Below the pieces are notes generated by a model. That model was not told the origin of the DNA. It was given only the letters and a program-made list of their open reading frames with translations, and ran no database searches. Shown here one piece after another: positions 11,512 through 19,814 of a DNA stretch of 64,000 bases (position 1 is its first letter; every line of letters begins with the position of its first letter). The translations under genes and the position numbers were made by a program. This stretch comes from Didemnitutus sp047777955 (GTDB taxonomy: Bacteria; Verrucomicrobiota; Verrucomicrobiia; Opitutales; Opitutaceae), in the NCBI RefSeq assembly GCF_047777955.1, contig NZ_CP180537.1, positions 4,340,001-4,404,000 of the forward strand. The letters run 5' to 3'.

Positions 11512-12384
11512 TCAGGCCCGCATCACCCGCTCCTCCGGCCGCGCGCTGAACTCGCGCACCGGCACCTCGCCGGCCGGGAGCGGCCGCACGAAGCGGTCGA
11601 TGAGTTTCTTGCGCCACGTGGTGGGCGTGAAATTGCAGGCCGCCTTGTGCTCGCGGCAGAGGTGGCTCGCGCTGGCGTAGCCGCACTGCCGCGCGATCTC
11701 CTCGAGCGTGAACGCGGAGCGGCTCATCAGCTCCTTTGCCTTCTCGAGCCGGATGCGCTGGAACTGCGCCTTCGGGCTCGTGCGGCGGCCCTGCCAGAAG
11801 AGGCGGCGCAGGTGGCTCGGCGAAACGTGGATGGCGTCGGCAACCTGCTTGACCGAGGGCGCGGCGACGAGGTGCTCGGCATACCAGGAGAGCGCGCGCT
11901 CGATCTTGAAGTTCGCCAGGTCGGTCAGCGCCGGTGGCAGCGTGGCAAACTCGTTGCCTTCGACGAGCCGCAGCGAGAGCTCCATCAGCACGCGCTGGAA
12001 CACCAGCGGGCTCACCAGCGTGGGCCGGCAGAAATGCGGCTCGATCTCCGCCGCGAGGGTGCGGAGCTGGGCGATGCCGGCGGCGTCGAGCTTGTGCTCC
12101 AGCCAGCCGCCGTTGCGCCGCACGATGTCGTCGACCGGATACGGCACGCTGCCGAAGTGCAGCACGATGCGCTGGTAGTCGGTCGCGCCGGCGTTGGTCC
12201 AGGCGTGGCTGCACTCCGGGGCGAAGATCCAGAGCGTGCGCTCGGCGAGGCGCGGCGTCCGCTGGTCGGAAAACGCGAGGCCGCAGCGGCCCTCGACGAC
12301 GGCATAGATCTCCCAATTCGTGCGCGTGTTGCAGCGCATGCGGCTTTTCCAGCGGACACGACCGTTGGCGAAATAGCGGAGCAC
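11512..12384 (-). CDS. AraC-family transcriptional regulator
   Basis: About 290 residues if the GTG at 12384 is used; an internal ATG at 12336 is the alternative. An N-terminal cupin-like sensing domain (WEIYAVVEGRCGLAFSDQ, LWIFAPECSHAW) is followed by two C-terminal helix-turn-helix motifs (PSVKQVADAIHVSPSHLRRL and FTLEEIARQCGYASASHLCR), the usual AraC/XylS layout. Many such proteins sense sugars. It lies downstream of, and on the same strand as, the TonB receptor at 12565-14928, separated by a terminator, so it may control that receptor or the divergent saccharide locus. Confidence 0.88.
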   Translation of the reverse strand: MLRYFANGRVRWKSRMRCNTRTNWEIYAVVEGRCGLAFSDQRTPRLAERTLWIFAPECSHAWTNAGATDYQRIVLHFGSVPYPVDDIVRRNGGWLEHKLDAAGIAQLRTLAAEIEPHFCRPTLVSPLVFQRVLMELSLRLVEGNEFATLPPALTDLANFKIERALSWYAEHLVAAPSVKQVADAIHVSPSHLRRLFWQGRRTSPKAQFQRIRLEKAKELMSRSAFTLEEIARQCGYASASHLCREHKAACNFTPTTWRKKLIDRFVRPLPAGEVPVREFSARPEERVMRA

Positions 12385-12489
12385 AGCGTGGAGGGGTGGC
12401 GGGGTGAGGTTGGACGCGATCCGGCGACGGGCGACGGCGGCGCAATTCGGTCAGTTAGAACGCGTCCGCCGCCGGGGGTTCCGTCGGGC

Positions 12490-12527
12490 GCGGAAAAGCA
12501 AGAAGCCGGCGCCCCCGCGCCGGCTTC
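12490..12527 (-). terminator. Rho-independent terminator of the second TonB receptor
   Basis: Perfect 11-bp arms GAAGCCGGCGC (12502-12512) and GCGCCGGCTTC (12517-12527) with a 4-base loop. On the minus strand the hairpin is followed by TTGCTTTT. Confidence 0.85.
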
Positions 12528-12564
12528 GGACCTGGGCGGGCCGCACGCGGCCCCGGGTTGAACC

Positions 12565-14928
12565 TTAGAAGTTGTAGGTGACGGACAGCTTGAGATTGCG
12601 CGGATCGCCGGGGACGGCGGAGGTGCGGCTGCCGGCGGCGAGGATGTAGTCCTTGTCCAGCGCGTTGGCGACCTGCAGGCGCGCGGTCCAGTCCTTCGCG
12701 CGGTAGGTGAAGCCGAGGTTCACCAACGTGCGGCCGGCGACGAGGAAGGTCGGCTGGTTGGCCACGCCCACGGCGCTGTAGCCGGTGGCGTTCTCGCCCG
12801 CGACGTCGTCCTTGTAGTCGACGCCGACGTTGACGCCGAAGTTGCGCAACGCGCCCTCGGTGAACTTGTAGTCGGCGAAGATCGCGCCGCTGTGGTCGGG
12901 CACGGAGCGCACGCGGACCTCGGTGCCGGGCTGGCGGATCTTGAACGAGGTGTAGTTGCCGAGGAACATCAGGTTCTTGTTCACCGCGTAGGTGAACTCG
13001 AACTCCCAGCCCTTCGAGTTGAGGTTGAGGTAGAGCGGATTGGGCAGCGCGTTGGCCTCGGCGATGCGGCCCTGGGCGACGAGGGTGTAGTAGTCGCTGT
13101 TCGGCACCGGGTAGTTGGACTGCTCGATGTCGAAATGGGAGAAGGAGGCGGTGAGGCGGTCGTTCAGGAAGGAGGCCTTGGCGCCGAACTCGACCTGCTT
13201 GCCCTCGGAGACGCGGAAGTTGGGCGCGTAGGTGCCGGGGTTGAGCGAGGACGGCATGGTGCCGCCGGTGGTGTTGTAGCCGTAGAAGAGCGAGACCTGC
13301 GGGATCGGCTTCACCAGCGCGCCGAAGGTCTTGGCGTCGGTCGTGAGGTTGTAGCTCGGGTAGGTGTTGGCCGGCGGGATGCCGGTCGTGTCCGTGCGCG
13401 TGAGCTGGCCGAAGAAGCGCGAGAGGCCGCCGGAGAGCTGGATGCGATCCTTCCAGAAGGAGGCGTTCTCGTAGACGAAGAGCTGCGCGTCCTCCTGCTT
13501 GCCGGTGCGGTTGCCGCCGCCGTTGGTCGCGGTCGGCTCAAGGTAGCCCCAGTTCGGGAAGGTGATCGCGCCGAGGGCGTTCGCCGCGACGGTCGGGCGC
13601 GTGCCGCCGGGGTAGATCTTGAACTGCACCTCGGAGAAGTTGGCGGCGACGCCGCCGATGGTGGTGGTCTTGACGAGGTCGGTGTCGAACTTGACCGCGT
13701 AGTCGTTGCGCAGGTGGGCCTCGGTGTAGAAGAGGTCGACCGCGGTGGTGTTGCGGGTGTAGCTCCAGGTCGAGGGATCGGTCACGGGCGCAAGGGTCTT
13801 GGTGATCGTGGTCGCGCCGGTGACGCTGTCGGTCGTCGCGGTCCAGTTCACGCCCGGCTCGTAGAGGCCGGTGTTGGGATTGCGGCTGCCGCCGCCCGCG
13901 CCGGCGAGCGCGGCGCCGGTGCCGCCCCAGTCCTCGCGCACGACGTGGTTGCCCATCAGCTGGAGGCGCGAGGTGACGTGGTCGCCGAGGTTGGAGAGGA
14001 GCTCGGCGGTGATGCGCTCCGTGGCGCGGTGGCGCGCGTCGCTGCTGTCGTCGCCGAAGGAGAACGTCCGCGGCAGGCCGCGGGCGATGACCGCGTAGTC
14101 GTTCGAGCCGACGGACGGATCGATCGGCAGGCCGCTGGTGATCGTCTCGCGGTTCTGCATGAACTCGGCCTTCACGATCAGCTTGTGGTTCGGCCCCATC
14201 TGCCAGGCGATCGAGGGGGCGAGCATCCAGCCGGTGCGGAACTGGCGGTCGAAATAGCCCTCGTTGTTCCAGTAGGCGAAGACGAAGCGGGCCGCCAGGG
14301 AGTTGTCGTTCTTCGAGAGCACGCGGTTGACGTCGGCGCTGATGGCGCGGTTCGAATACTGCGAGAGCTCGAGCGTGAGCGACTGCTTGTCGACGCCGAG
14401 CGGCGACTTGGTGATCGGGTTGAACTGGCCGCCGGGGCTGCCGCCGGGCACGAGGATGGCGTTCGGGCCCTTGATGATCTCCACGCGCTCGATGTTGTAG
14501 CCCATGAGCGAGGCGCTGTAGCCGTCCTGGCCGGAGATCTCGGCGCCGTCGATGAACTCGTGCGAGACCTGGAAGCCGCGGATCATGTAGCGGTCGCCGC
14601 CGATCGGCAGCGTCGACTCGACCACGGGCGTGATGTATTTCGCCGCGTCGAGCATGCGGTAGCTCTGCGTGTCCTGGAGGAATTCGCTCGTGACCACCGA
14701 GATCGTCTGCGGGATGTCCTGGATCGACATCGCGACGCGCGAGGCGGAGAGGGCCTGGCGCGACTGGTAGGGATTGGCGCGGTTCTCGACGATGGTGAAC
14801 TGCGGCAGGACGACAGGCTCTTCCTTCTTGTCAGCGGAAGGCGCGGGCGTCTGCGCGAGGGCGACGCCGGAGAGGACCGAAGCCAGGCCGGTGCTCAGCA
14901 CCGCGCGGCGAAGTGGGAATCCATTCAT
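12565..14928 (-). CDS. TonB-dependent siderophore-type receptor
   Basis: 787 residues from the ATG at 14928; an upstream in-frame ATG at 14958 would only put 10 residues ahead of the signal peptide (RRAVLSTGLASVLSGVALAQ). TonB-box-like VVLPQFTIVENR, plug motifs DIPQTISVVTSEFL, YMIRGFQVSHEF and VEIIKGPNAILVPGGSPGG, then a 22-strand-type barrel ending RNLKLSVTYNF with the terminal Phe. It lacks an STN domain, so unlike the receptor at 5346 it is a plain transporter. Its own terminator lies downstream, followed by the AraC gene, and the Tat epimerase gene lies upstream in the same direction. The substrate is unknown. Confidence 0.92.
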   Translation of the reverse strand: MNGFPLRRAVLSTGLASVLSGVALAQTPAPSADKKEEPVVLPQFTIVENRANPYQSRQALSASRVAMSIQDIPQTISVVTSEFLQDTQSYRMLDAAKYITPVVESTLPIGGDRYMIRGFQVSHEFIDGAEISGQDGYSASLMGYNIERVEIIKGPNAILVPGGSPGGQFNPITKSPLGVDKQSLTLELSQYSNRAISADVNRVLSKNDNSLAARFVFAYWNNEGYFDRQFRTGWMLAPSIAWQMGPNHKLIVKAEFMQNRETITSGLPIDPSVGSNDYAVIARGLPRTFSFGDDSSDARHRATERITAELLSNLGDHVTSRLQLMGNHVVREDWGGTGAALAGAGGGSRNPNTGLYEPGVNWTATTDSVTGATTITKTLAPVTDPSTWSYTRNTTAVDLFYTEAHLRNDYAVKFDTDLVKTTTIGGVAANFSEVQFKIYPGGTRPTVAANALGAITFPNWGYLEPTATNGGGNRTGKQEDAQLFVYENASFWKDRIQLSGGLSRFFGQLTRTDTTGIPPANTYPSYNLTTDAKTFGALVKPIPQVSLFYGYNTTGGTMPSSLNPGTYAPNFRVSEGKQVEFGAKASFLNDRLTASFSHFDIEQSNYPVPNSDYYTLVAQGRIAEANALPNPLYLNLNSKGWEFEFTYAVNKNLMFLGNYTSFKIRQPGTEVRVRSVPDHSGAIFADYKFTEGALRNFGVNVGVDYKDDVAGENATGYSAVGVANQPTFLVAGRTLVNLGFTYRAKDWTARLQVANALDKDYILAAGSRTSAVPGDPRNLKLSVTYNF

Positions 14929-15175
14929 GGGACTTGGTGGGGTGGGGTTGGCTGCCACCGGTGGTTCGCCCGTGGCATCGTCGCGCAGAGATGCCGCGTG
15001 CGCTCAAACTGTAAAGCGGGCACGCCGCTCCTTTTTTGTCACAAAACGCTCATGCGCGCCGCGGCCGCGGGCGCGCTTTCACTCGGCGCCGGGCGGGCCG
15101 CATAGCGGATTTCGCCCGTGGAAAAACCCCGCCGGTCCGCGGCGCGCGGCGGAATGCGCAACGGAACGATGGCGC

Positions 15176-16354
15176 TCAACCCGCCGGGCGGGCGTGCCAC
15201 GCCCGCAGCACCTCGGCTTCGCGCTCGGGCCGGAGGCCGGCCTTCGGCTGGGCGCGGCGGTCTTCCGGCAGCGCCTTCCAGTAGGCGAGCGTGTCGGCCG
15301 CGGTGACGGCGAGCGGGCGGTAGGTCAGGCCGGAGGCGACCGACTTCCTTCCGCTCACGCGATGGAAGCCGAGCGTCTCGCCCTGTCCGGGCACCCACAC
15401 CGGCAGATCGCTCCACGCCTGCACGCGCTGCCGGGCGAGAAATTCGGCCGTGGTGAAGGTGAAGCGCGCATCGCCGCCGACCGCCGCGCGCACGCCGTGC
15501 AGCAGCGCGGCGGTCGAGAGCTCGGCGGCGGGCCCGACGCCGTTGAACGCGCCGAACGCGCGCTGCTCGCAGAGGCGGATCGTCCACTCGGCGAGGTCGC
15601 GCGCGTCGATCAGCTGCACCGGATCCTCCGGCGGCGGCGCGAGCACTTCCCCGCCTCGCGCGATGCGCACCGGCCAGTAGGTGAAGCGGTCGGTGTCGTC
15701 GCCGGGGCCGACAATGAGCGTCGGACGGATGACGGTCGTGAGGCCGGGGAACCACTTCTCCGCCTCCTGCTCGCACGCGGCCTTGAGCGGGCCGTAGAGC
15801 GCGAGGTTGGCCAGCAGCGTCGCCCGCGTCTCCTGCATCACGTCAGGCCCGGTGTATTTCGCGAGCGGCGCGTCCTCCGTCATGCCGGCGGTCGCGGTGT
15901 CCGCGTAGGCGGAGAGCGTGGAGATGAACACATACTGCTTCACCCGGCCCTGCAGCACGCGGCCGACATCGCGCACCCAGTGCGGCACGCTCGTCGGGTT
16001 GTCGATGCACACGTCCCAGGTGCGGCCCGCGAGCGATTTCACGTCGCTTGTCTCGCGGTCGCCGGTGAGCTCCTCGACCTCGGCCGGCCATTCCTTCGGG
16101 CGGCGGCCGCGGTTGAACAGCGTCAGCTTGTGCCCGCGCGCGAGAGCGTAGCGCACCTGGTGCGGGCCGGTGAAGCCGGTGCCGCCGAGGATGAGGATGT
16201 TCAGCGGCTGCGCCGCGCGCGCGACGCCGTCGAGCGCGTCGACGTGCACCGGTTTCGGCTTCGGCGCGGGCGCGGACGCCTGCGCGAGCGCGCGGGGGAT
16301 CATCGTGGCGGCGCCCGCGAGGGCGCCGAGCTTGAGCAGGTCGCGACGGGTCAT
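15176..16354 (-). CDS. Tat-exported NAD(P)-dependent epimerase/dehydratase-like protein
   Basis: 392 residues. Starting at 16354 gives a twin-arginine signal (MTRRDLLKLGALAGAATM ending RALAQA). The mature part is an extended SDR with the Rossmann nucleotide loop LILGGTGFTGPHQV, then FNRGRRP, a serine/tyrosine region VFISTLSAYADTA, and PTLIVGPGDDTDRF and LIDARDLAEW typical of atypical epimerases. The classical YxxxK is not obvious, so catalysis may differ. Tat export would mean folding with cofactor before secretion, as in Gfo/Idh-type periplasmic sugar enzymes. Divergent from the DUF885 gene, 174 bases apart. Confidence 0.85.
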   Translation of the reverse strand: MTRRDLLKLGALAGAATMIPRALAQASAPAPKPKPVHVDALDGVARAAQPLNILILGGTGFTGPHQVRYALARGHKLTLFNRGRRPKEWPAEVEELTGDRETSDVKSLAGRTWDVCIDNPTSVPHWVRDVGRVLQGRVKQYVFISTLSAYADTATAGMTEDAPLAKYTGPDVMQETRATLLANLALYGPLKAACEQEAEKWFPGLTTVIRPTLIVGPGDDTDRFTYWPVRIARGGEVLAPPPEDPVQLIDARDLAEWTIRLCEQRAFGAFNGVGPAAELSTAALLHGVRAAVGGDARFTFTTAEFLARQRVQAWSDLPVWVPGQGETLGFHRVSGRKSVASGLTYRPLAVTAADTLAYWKALPEDRRAQPKAGLRPEREAEVLRAWHARPAG

Positions 16355-16528
16355 GGGGGTAGGCCGCCGAGATTGCGCAACGCCGCCGCCGCGCCAACGC
16401 CATTCTGTCCATCGGCGCGCCAGGCGGGACGAATGGCGTGCGCCCTGCGGCCGCCCCGCCGCCGGGCGCGTTCGTCGCACACCGCTCGACTTCGCCGCCG
16501 CCCGGTGCAACCTGTGCGGCTTCCCGCC

Positions 16529-18280
16529 ATGAAACTACCCCGCCTGTTCGCCGTGGCCGCGCTGAGCGCCTCCACGCTCCTCGCCGCCAACGCCGACTTC
16601 GACCGCTGGGCCGAGTCGTTCTCCGCCGACTGGGTGCGCGCCAACCCGACGTTCTCCACCATCCAGCAATACCTGCCCGCCGCCGAGCAGGACGCGCTCG
16701 ACCGCCAGCTGACGCCGAACACCCGCGACTACCGCGCCGGCCGCGTCGCCGCCGCCAAGGCCGCGCTGGCCGAGCTGGCGAAGTTCGACCGCGCGACCCT
16801 CAGCGCCGACCAGCGCACCTCGGCCGCCACGATCGAGTGGTCGCTGCGCGGCATCGTCGAGAGCGAGCCGTTCGCAGACTACAACTTCGTCTTCAACCAA
16901 TTCGGCGGCCTGCACGTCAACACGGTCAACTTCCTCACGCAGTCGCACCCGATCCGCAACCGGCGCGACATCGAGAACTACCTCGCGCGCCTGCAGCTCG
17001 TCGCCGGCCGCATCGACGAGGGCATCGCCCAGGCGAAGGACGCCGCCGCACGCGGCTTCCTCATGCCGGACTTCATCACGAAGTCCGTGCTCGGGCAGTT
17101 CGAGCGTTTCCTCGCCGGCCCGCCGCACGAGAACCGCTTCGTCGCCGCGCTCGCCGAGCGCGCGGCACCGCTGAAGGATGTGACGGCGGAGGAGCGCGCC
17201 CAATTCGTCGCCACCGCGGAGAAAATCACGACCGAGCAAATCCTCCCCGCCTTCCGCCGCGCGCAGGCGATGCTGCAGGAACAGCTGCCGCACACCACGA
17301 GCGCCGCCGGGCTCTGCCGCCTGCCGGGCGGCGACAAGGCCTACGCCAACGCCCTGAAGCGCTTCACGACGACCGACCTGACCGCCGAGCAGATCCACCA
17401 GCTCGGCCTGCGCGAGGTCGCGCGGATCGAAAAGGAGATGGACGGCTACCTCCGCCAGCTCGGCTACGCCGACGGCTCGATCAAGGAGCGCATGGAAAGA
17501 CTCGAGCACGACCTGCAGCCGAAGGAGGCCGACCCGCGCCCGCGGCTGCTCGCGAAGTTCGACTCGATCCTCCGCGACGCCGAGCAGCGCGCGAAGCTCG
17601 TGTTCGACCTCACGCCCAAGGCGCCCGTCGTCGTGAAGCGCGAGCCGCCCTTCACCGAGAAGACCGCCGCCGCCCACTACACCGGCCCGGCCAAGGACGG
17701 CTCTCGGCCCGGCATCTTCTGGGCGCCGCTGCCCGGGCCGACCTTCGAGATCGCGACCATGCGCACGCTGGTCTACCACGAGGGCGTGCCCGGCCACCAC
17801 TTCCAGATCGCGCTGCAGCGCGAGACCGAGGGCCTGCCGCGCTACCGCCGCGACGGCGTCTTCGGCGGCGGCTCCGCCTATGCCGAGGGCTGGGCGCTCT
17901 ACGCCGAGCAGCTCGCGGCGGAGAACGGCTGGTATGACGGCGACCTCGTCGGCCACCTCGGCCAGCTCGACGACGAGCTCTTCCGCGCCCGGCGCCTCGT
18001 GGTCGACACCGGCCTGCACGCCTTCCACTGGACGCGCCAGCAGGCGATCGACTACGGCATCAAGGCCTCGGAGGTGGAGCGCTACGTGATGAATCCCGGC
18101 CAGGCCTGCGCCTACAAGATCGGCATGCTGAAGATCCTCGAGCTGCGCGCGAAGGCGCAGCGGGCGCTCGGACCGAAGTTCGAGATCAAGAAATTCCACA
18201 ACCTCGTCCTCCAGACCGGCAACGTGCCGCTCGCCGTGCTCGAGCAGGTGGTGGACGGATGGATCGCCGCGCAGCCGTAG
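16529..18280 (+). CDS. Secreted DUF885-family zinc metallopeptidase
   Basis: 583 residues with a signal peptide (MKLPRLFAVAALSASTLLAA). The zinc-site motif of the family is clear as HEGVPGHH at 417-424, with the downstream conserved AYAEGWALYAEQL and the C-terminal PGQACAYKIGMLKI. The helical N-terminal region (RWAESFSADWVRANPTFSTI) is family-typical. DUF885 proteins are putative gluzincin-like peptidases, secreted here. It is divergent from the Tat epimerase gene and ends in its own terminator. The substrate is unknown. Confidence 0.9.
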   Translation: MKLPRLFAVAALSASTLLAANADFDRWAESFSADWVRANPTFSTIQQYLPAAEQDALDRQLTPNTRDYRAGRVAAAKAALAELAKFDRATLSADQRTSAATIEWSLRGIVESEPFADYNFVFNQFGGLHVNTVNFLTQSHPIRNRRDIENYLARLQLVAGRIDEGIAQAKDAAARGFLMPDFITKSVLGQFERFLAGPPHENRFVAALAERAAPLKDVTAEERAQFVATAEKITTEQILPAFRRAQAMLQEQLPHTTSAAGLCRLPGGDKAYANALKRFTTTDLTAEQIHQLGLREVARIEKEMDGYLRQLGYADGSIKERMERLEHDLQPKEADPRPRLLAKFDSILRDAEQRAKLVFDLTPKAPVVVKREPPFTEKTAAAHYTGPAKDGSRPGIFWAPLPGPTFEIATMRTLVYHEGVPGHHFQIALQRETEGLPRYRRDGVFGGGSAYAEGWALYAEQLAAENGWYDGDLVGHLGQLDDELFRARRLVVDTGLHAFHWTRQQAIDYGIKASEVERYVMNPGQACAYKIGMLKILELRAKAQRALGPKFEIKKFHNLVLQTGNVPLAVLEQVVDGWIAAQP

Positions 18281-18304
18281 GCGCGCGCGCCCGCGGGAGC
18301 TCCG

Positions 18305-18332
18305 AGCGCCGGCCGTCCCGCCGGCGCTTTTT
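18305..18332 (+). terminator. Rho-independent terminator of the DUF885 gene
   Basis: Perfect 9-bp stem AGCGCCGGC (18305-18313) / GCCGGCGCT (18320-18328), loop of six, then TTTT. Confidence 0.88.
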
Positions 18333-18397
18333 CGCGCCCGTGCCCGGCGCGCGGGATCGGCTTGGCAAAGCTCCGCCGCACCCGCAGCGTGGCGCCC

Positions 18398-19711
18398 ATG
18401 GCCGCTTCGTCCACGCCCGTCCCGCGCTGCGCCATCGCCGGCTGGGTGCTCTACGACCTGGCGAACACCGTCTTCTCGATGGGCGTCGTTTCGCTCGTGT
18501 TTCCCCTCTGGGTGCGCGGCCAGGTGGGCGAGACGCGGGCGGACGCCGTCTACGGCGTCATCACCGGCCTCTCGATGGGCGCCATCTTCGTCGTCTCGCC
18601 GCTGCTCGGCGCGTGGACCGACCGCGCGCGCCGCCGCATGCCGTTCCTCGTCGTGTCGACGCTGCTGTGCGTCGCCGCCACCGCCCTGCTCGCGCGCGCC
18701 GGGTTCGGCGTGACCGCCGCGCTGTTCGTCCTCGCCAACATCTGCTACCAGGCCGGCCTGCAGTTCTACGACTCGCTGCTGCCCGAGGTGAGCGACGAGT
18801 CGAACCGCGGCAAGATCGGCGGCATCGGCGTGGGCGTCGGCTACTTCGGCTCCTACCTCGCCGTCGGGGCGAGCCTCTTCCTCGGCTCGGAGGACCAGCC
18901 GCGGCTGTTCGCGCTCTACGCCGCGGCGTTCGCGCTGCTGGCGGTGCCGTGCTTCGTCTTCGTGCGCGAGCGCGGCAACCCCGCGCCGCGCCCGCTCACC
19001 CTCGGCGGCGCGGTCGCCGCGGTGCGCGAGACGCTGGCGACGCTGCGCACCACGCGCCGCTTCCCCGGGCTGGCGCGCTTCCTCATCGGCCGCGTATTCT
19101 ACACCGACGCCATCAACACCGTGATCAGCTTCATGACGCTGTTCACCGTCAACGTCGCGCTCGCCAACGGCCGCGATCGCGCGGCCGCGAGCCGGCAGGC
19201 GCAATTCATCATGCTCGCCGCCATCACCTGCGCCGTCGCAGGCGGGTTTTTCTGGGGCCGGTTGACCGACCGGCTCGGGCCCAAGCGCACGCTCACGCTC
19301 GTGCTGGGGTGCTGGATGGCCTTCTTCGCCCTCGCCGCCGCGACGGGCATCTTCGCGCTGCCGCTCGCGGCGATGTATGTCGTGGCCTGCGGCGCGGGCT
19401 TCTCGCTCGGCGGCGTCTGGTCGGCCGACCGCCCCTACATGCTGCGGCTCACTCCGCCGGAACGCGTGGGCGAGTTCTACGGCCTCTACGGCATGGTGGG
19501 GCGCTTCTCCGCCATCACGGGGCCGTTCCTCTGGGCGGCGATCCTGCATCTCACCGTCGACCGCCTGGGGCTCACGCCGCTGCGCGGCCAGGGCATCGCC
19601 GTGCTCTCGCTGCTCGGCCTGACGTTCGTGAGCTACGTGATCCTGCGTCCGGTGTCCGATGCGCCGCGCGACTGGGCGCGGCTCGCGCGCGAGCACGCGG
19701 ACGCGGCCTGA
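18398..19711 (+). CDS. UMF1/Atg22-like major facilitator transporter
   Basis: 437 residues with about 12 TM segments. The start GWVLYDLANTVFSMGVVSL matches the W-x-LYD-x-ANT/S signature of UMF1 (Atg22-like) MFS proteins; SPLLGAWTDRARRRMP is the MFS loop 2-3 motif and RLTDRLGPKRTL its second-half copy. ATG 18398 is chosen because the upstream candidate at 18362 adds only a basic, non-membrane tail. It lies 103 bases before an aas-like gene on the same strand. In enterobacteria aas is preceded by the MFS lysophospholipid flippase gene lplT, so a similar partnership is possible. That is inference; the sequence family is different. Confidence 0.85.
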   Translation: MAASSTPVPRCAIAGWVLYDLANTVFSMGVVSLVFPLWVRGQVGETRADAVYGVITGLSMGAIFVVSPLLGAWTDRARRRMPFLVVSTLLCVAATALLARAGFGVTAALFVLANICYQAGLQFYDSLLPEVSDESNRGKIGGIGVGVGYFGSYLAVGASLFLGSEDQPRLFALYAAAFALLAVPCFVFVRERGNPAPRPLTLGGAVAAVRETLATLRTTRRFPGLARFLIGRVFYTDAINTVISFMTLFTVNVALANGRDRAAASRQAQFIMLAAITCAVAGGFFWGRLTDRLGPKRTLTLVLGCWMAFFALAAATGIFALPLAAMYVVACGAGFSLGGVWSADRPYMLRLTPPERVGEFYGLYGMVGRFSAITGPFLWAAILHLTVDRLGLTPLRGQGIAVLSLLGLTFVSYVILRPVSDAPRDWARLAREHADAA

Positions 19712-19814
19712 GCGGCGCCGGTGGGCGCGGCCGGTTCCGCGGGCGCCGGGGCGTCTTTAGCCTCGCGACGCCCCGGCCGCGCGTGTTGGGTGGTCCGCGG
19801 CCCACCCCTTGCGC

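Noticed and set aside
11426..14928. A SusC/SusD-type polysaccharide utilisation pair around the second receptor
   Set aside because: No SusD-like lipoprotein gene lies beside any of the three receptors, and the receptors lack the SusC N-terminal carboxypeptidase-like domain.
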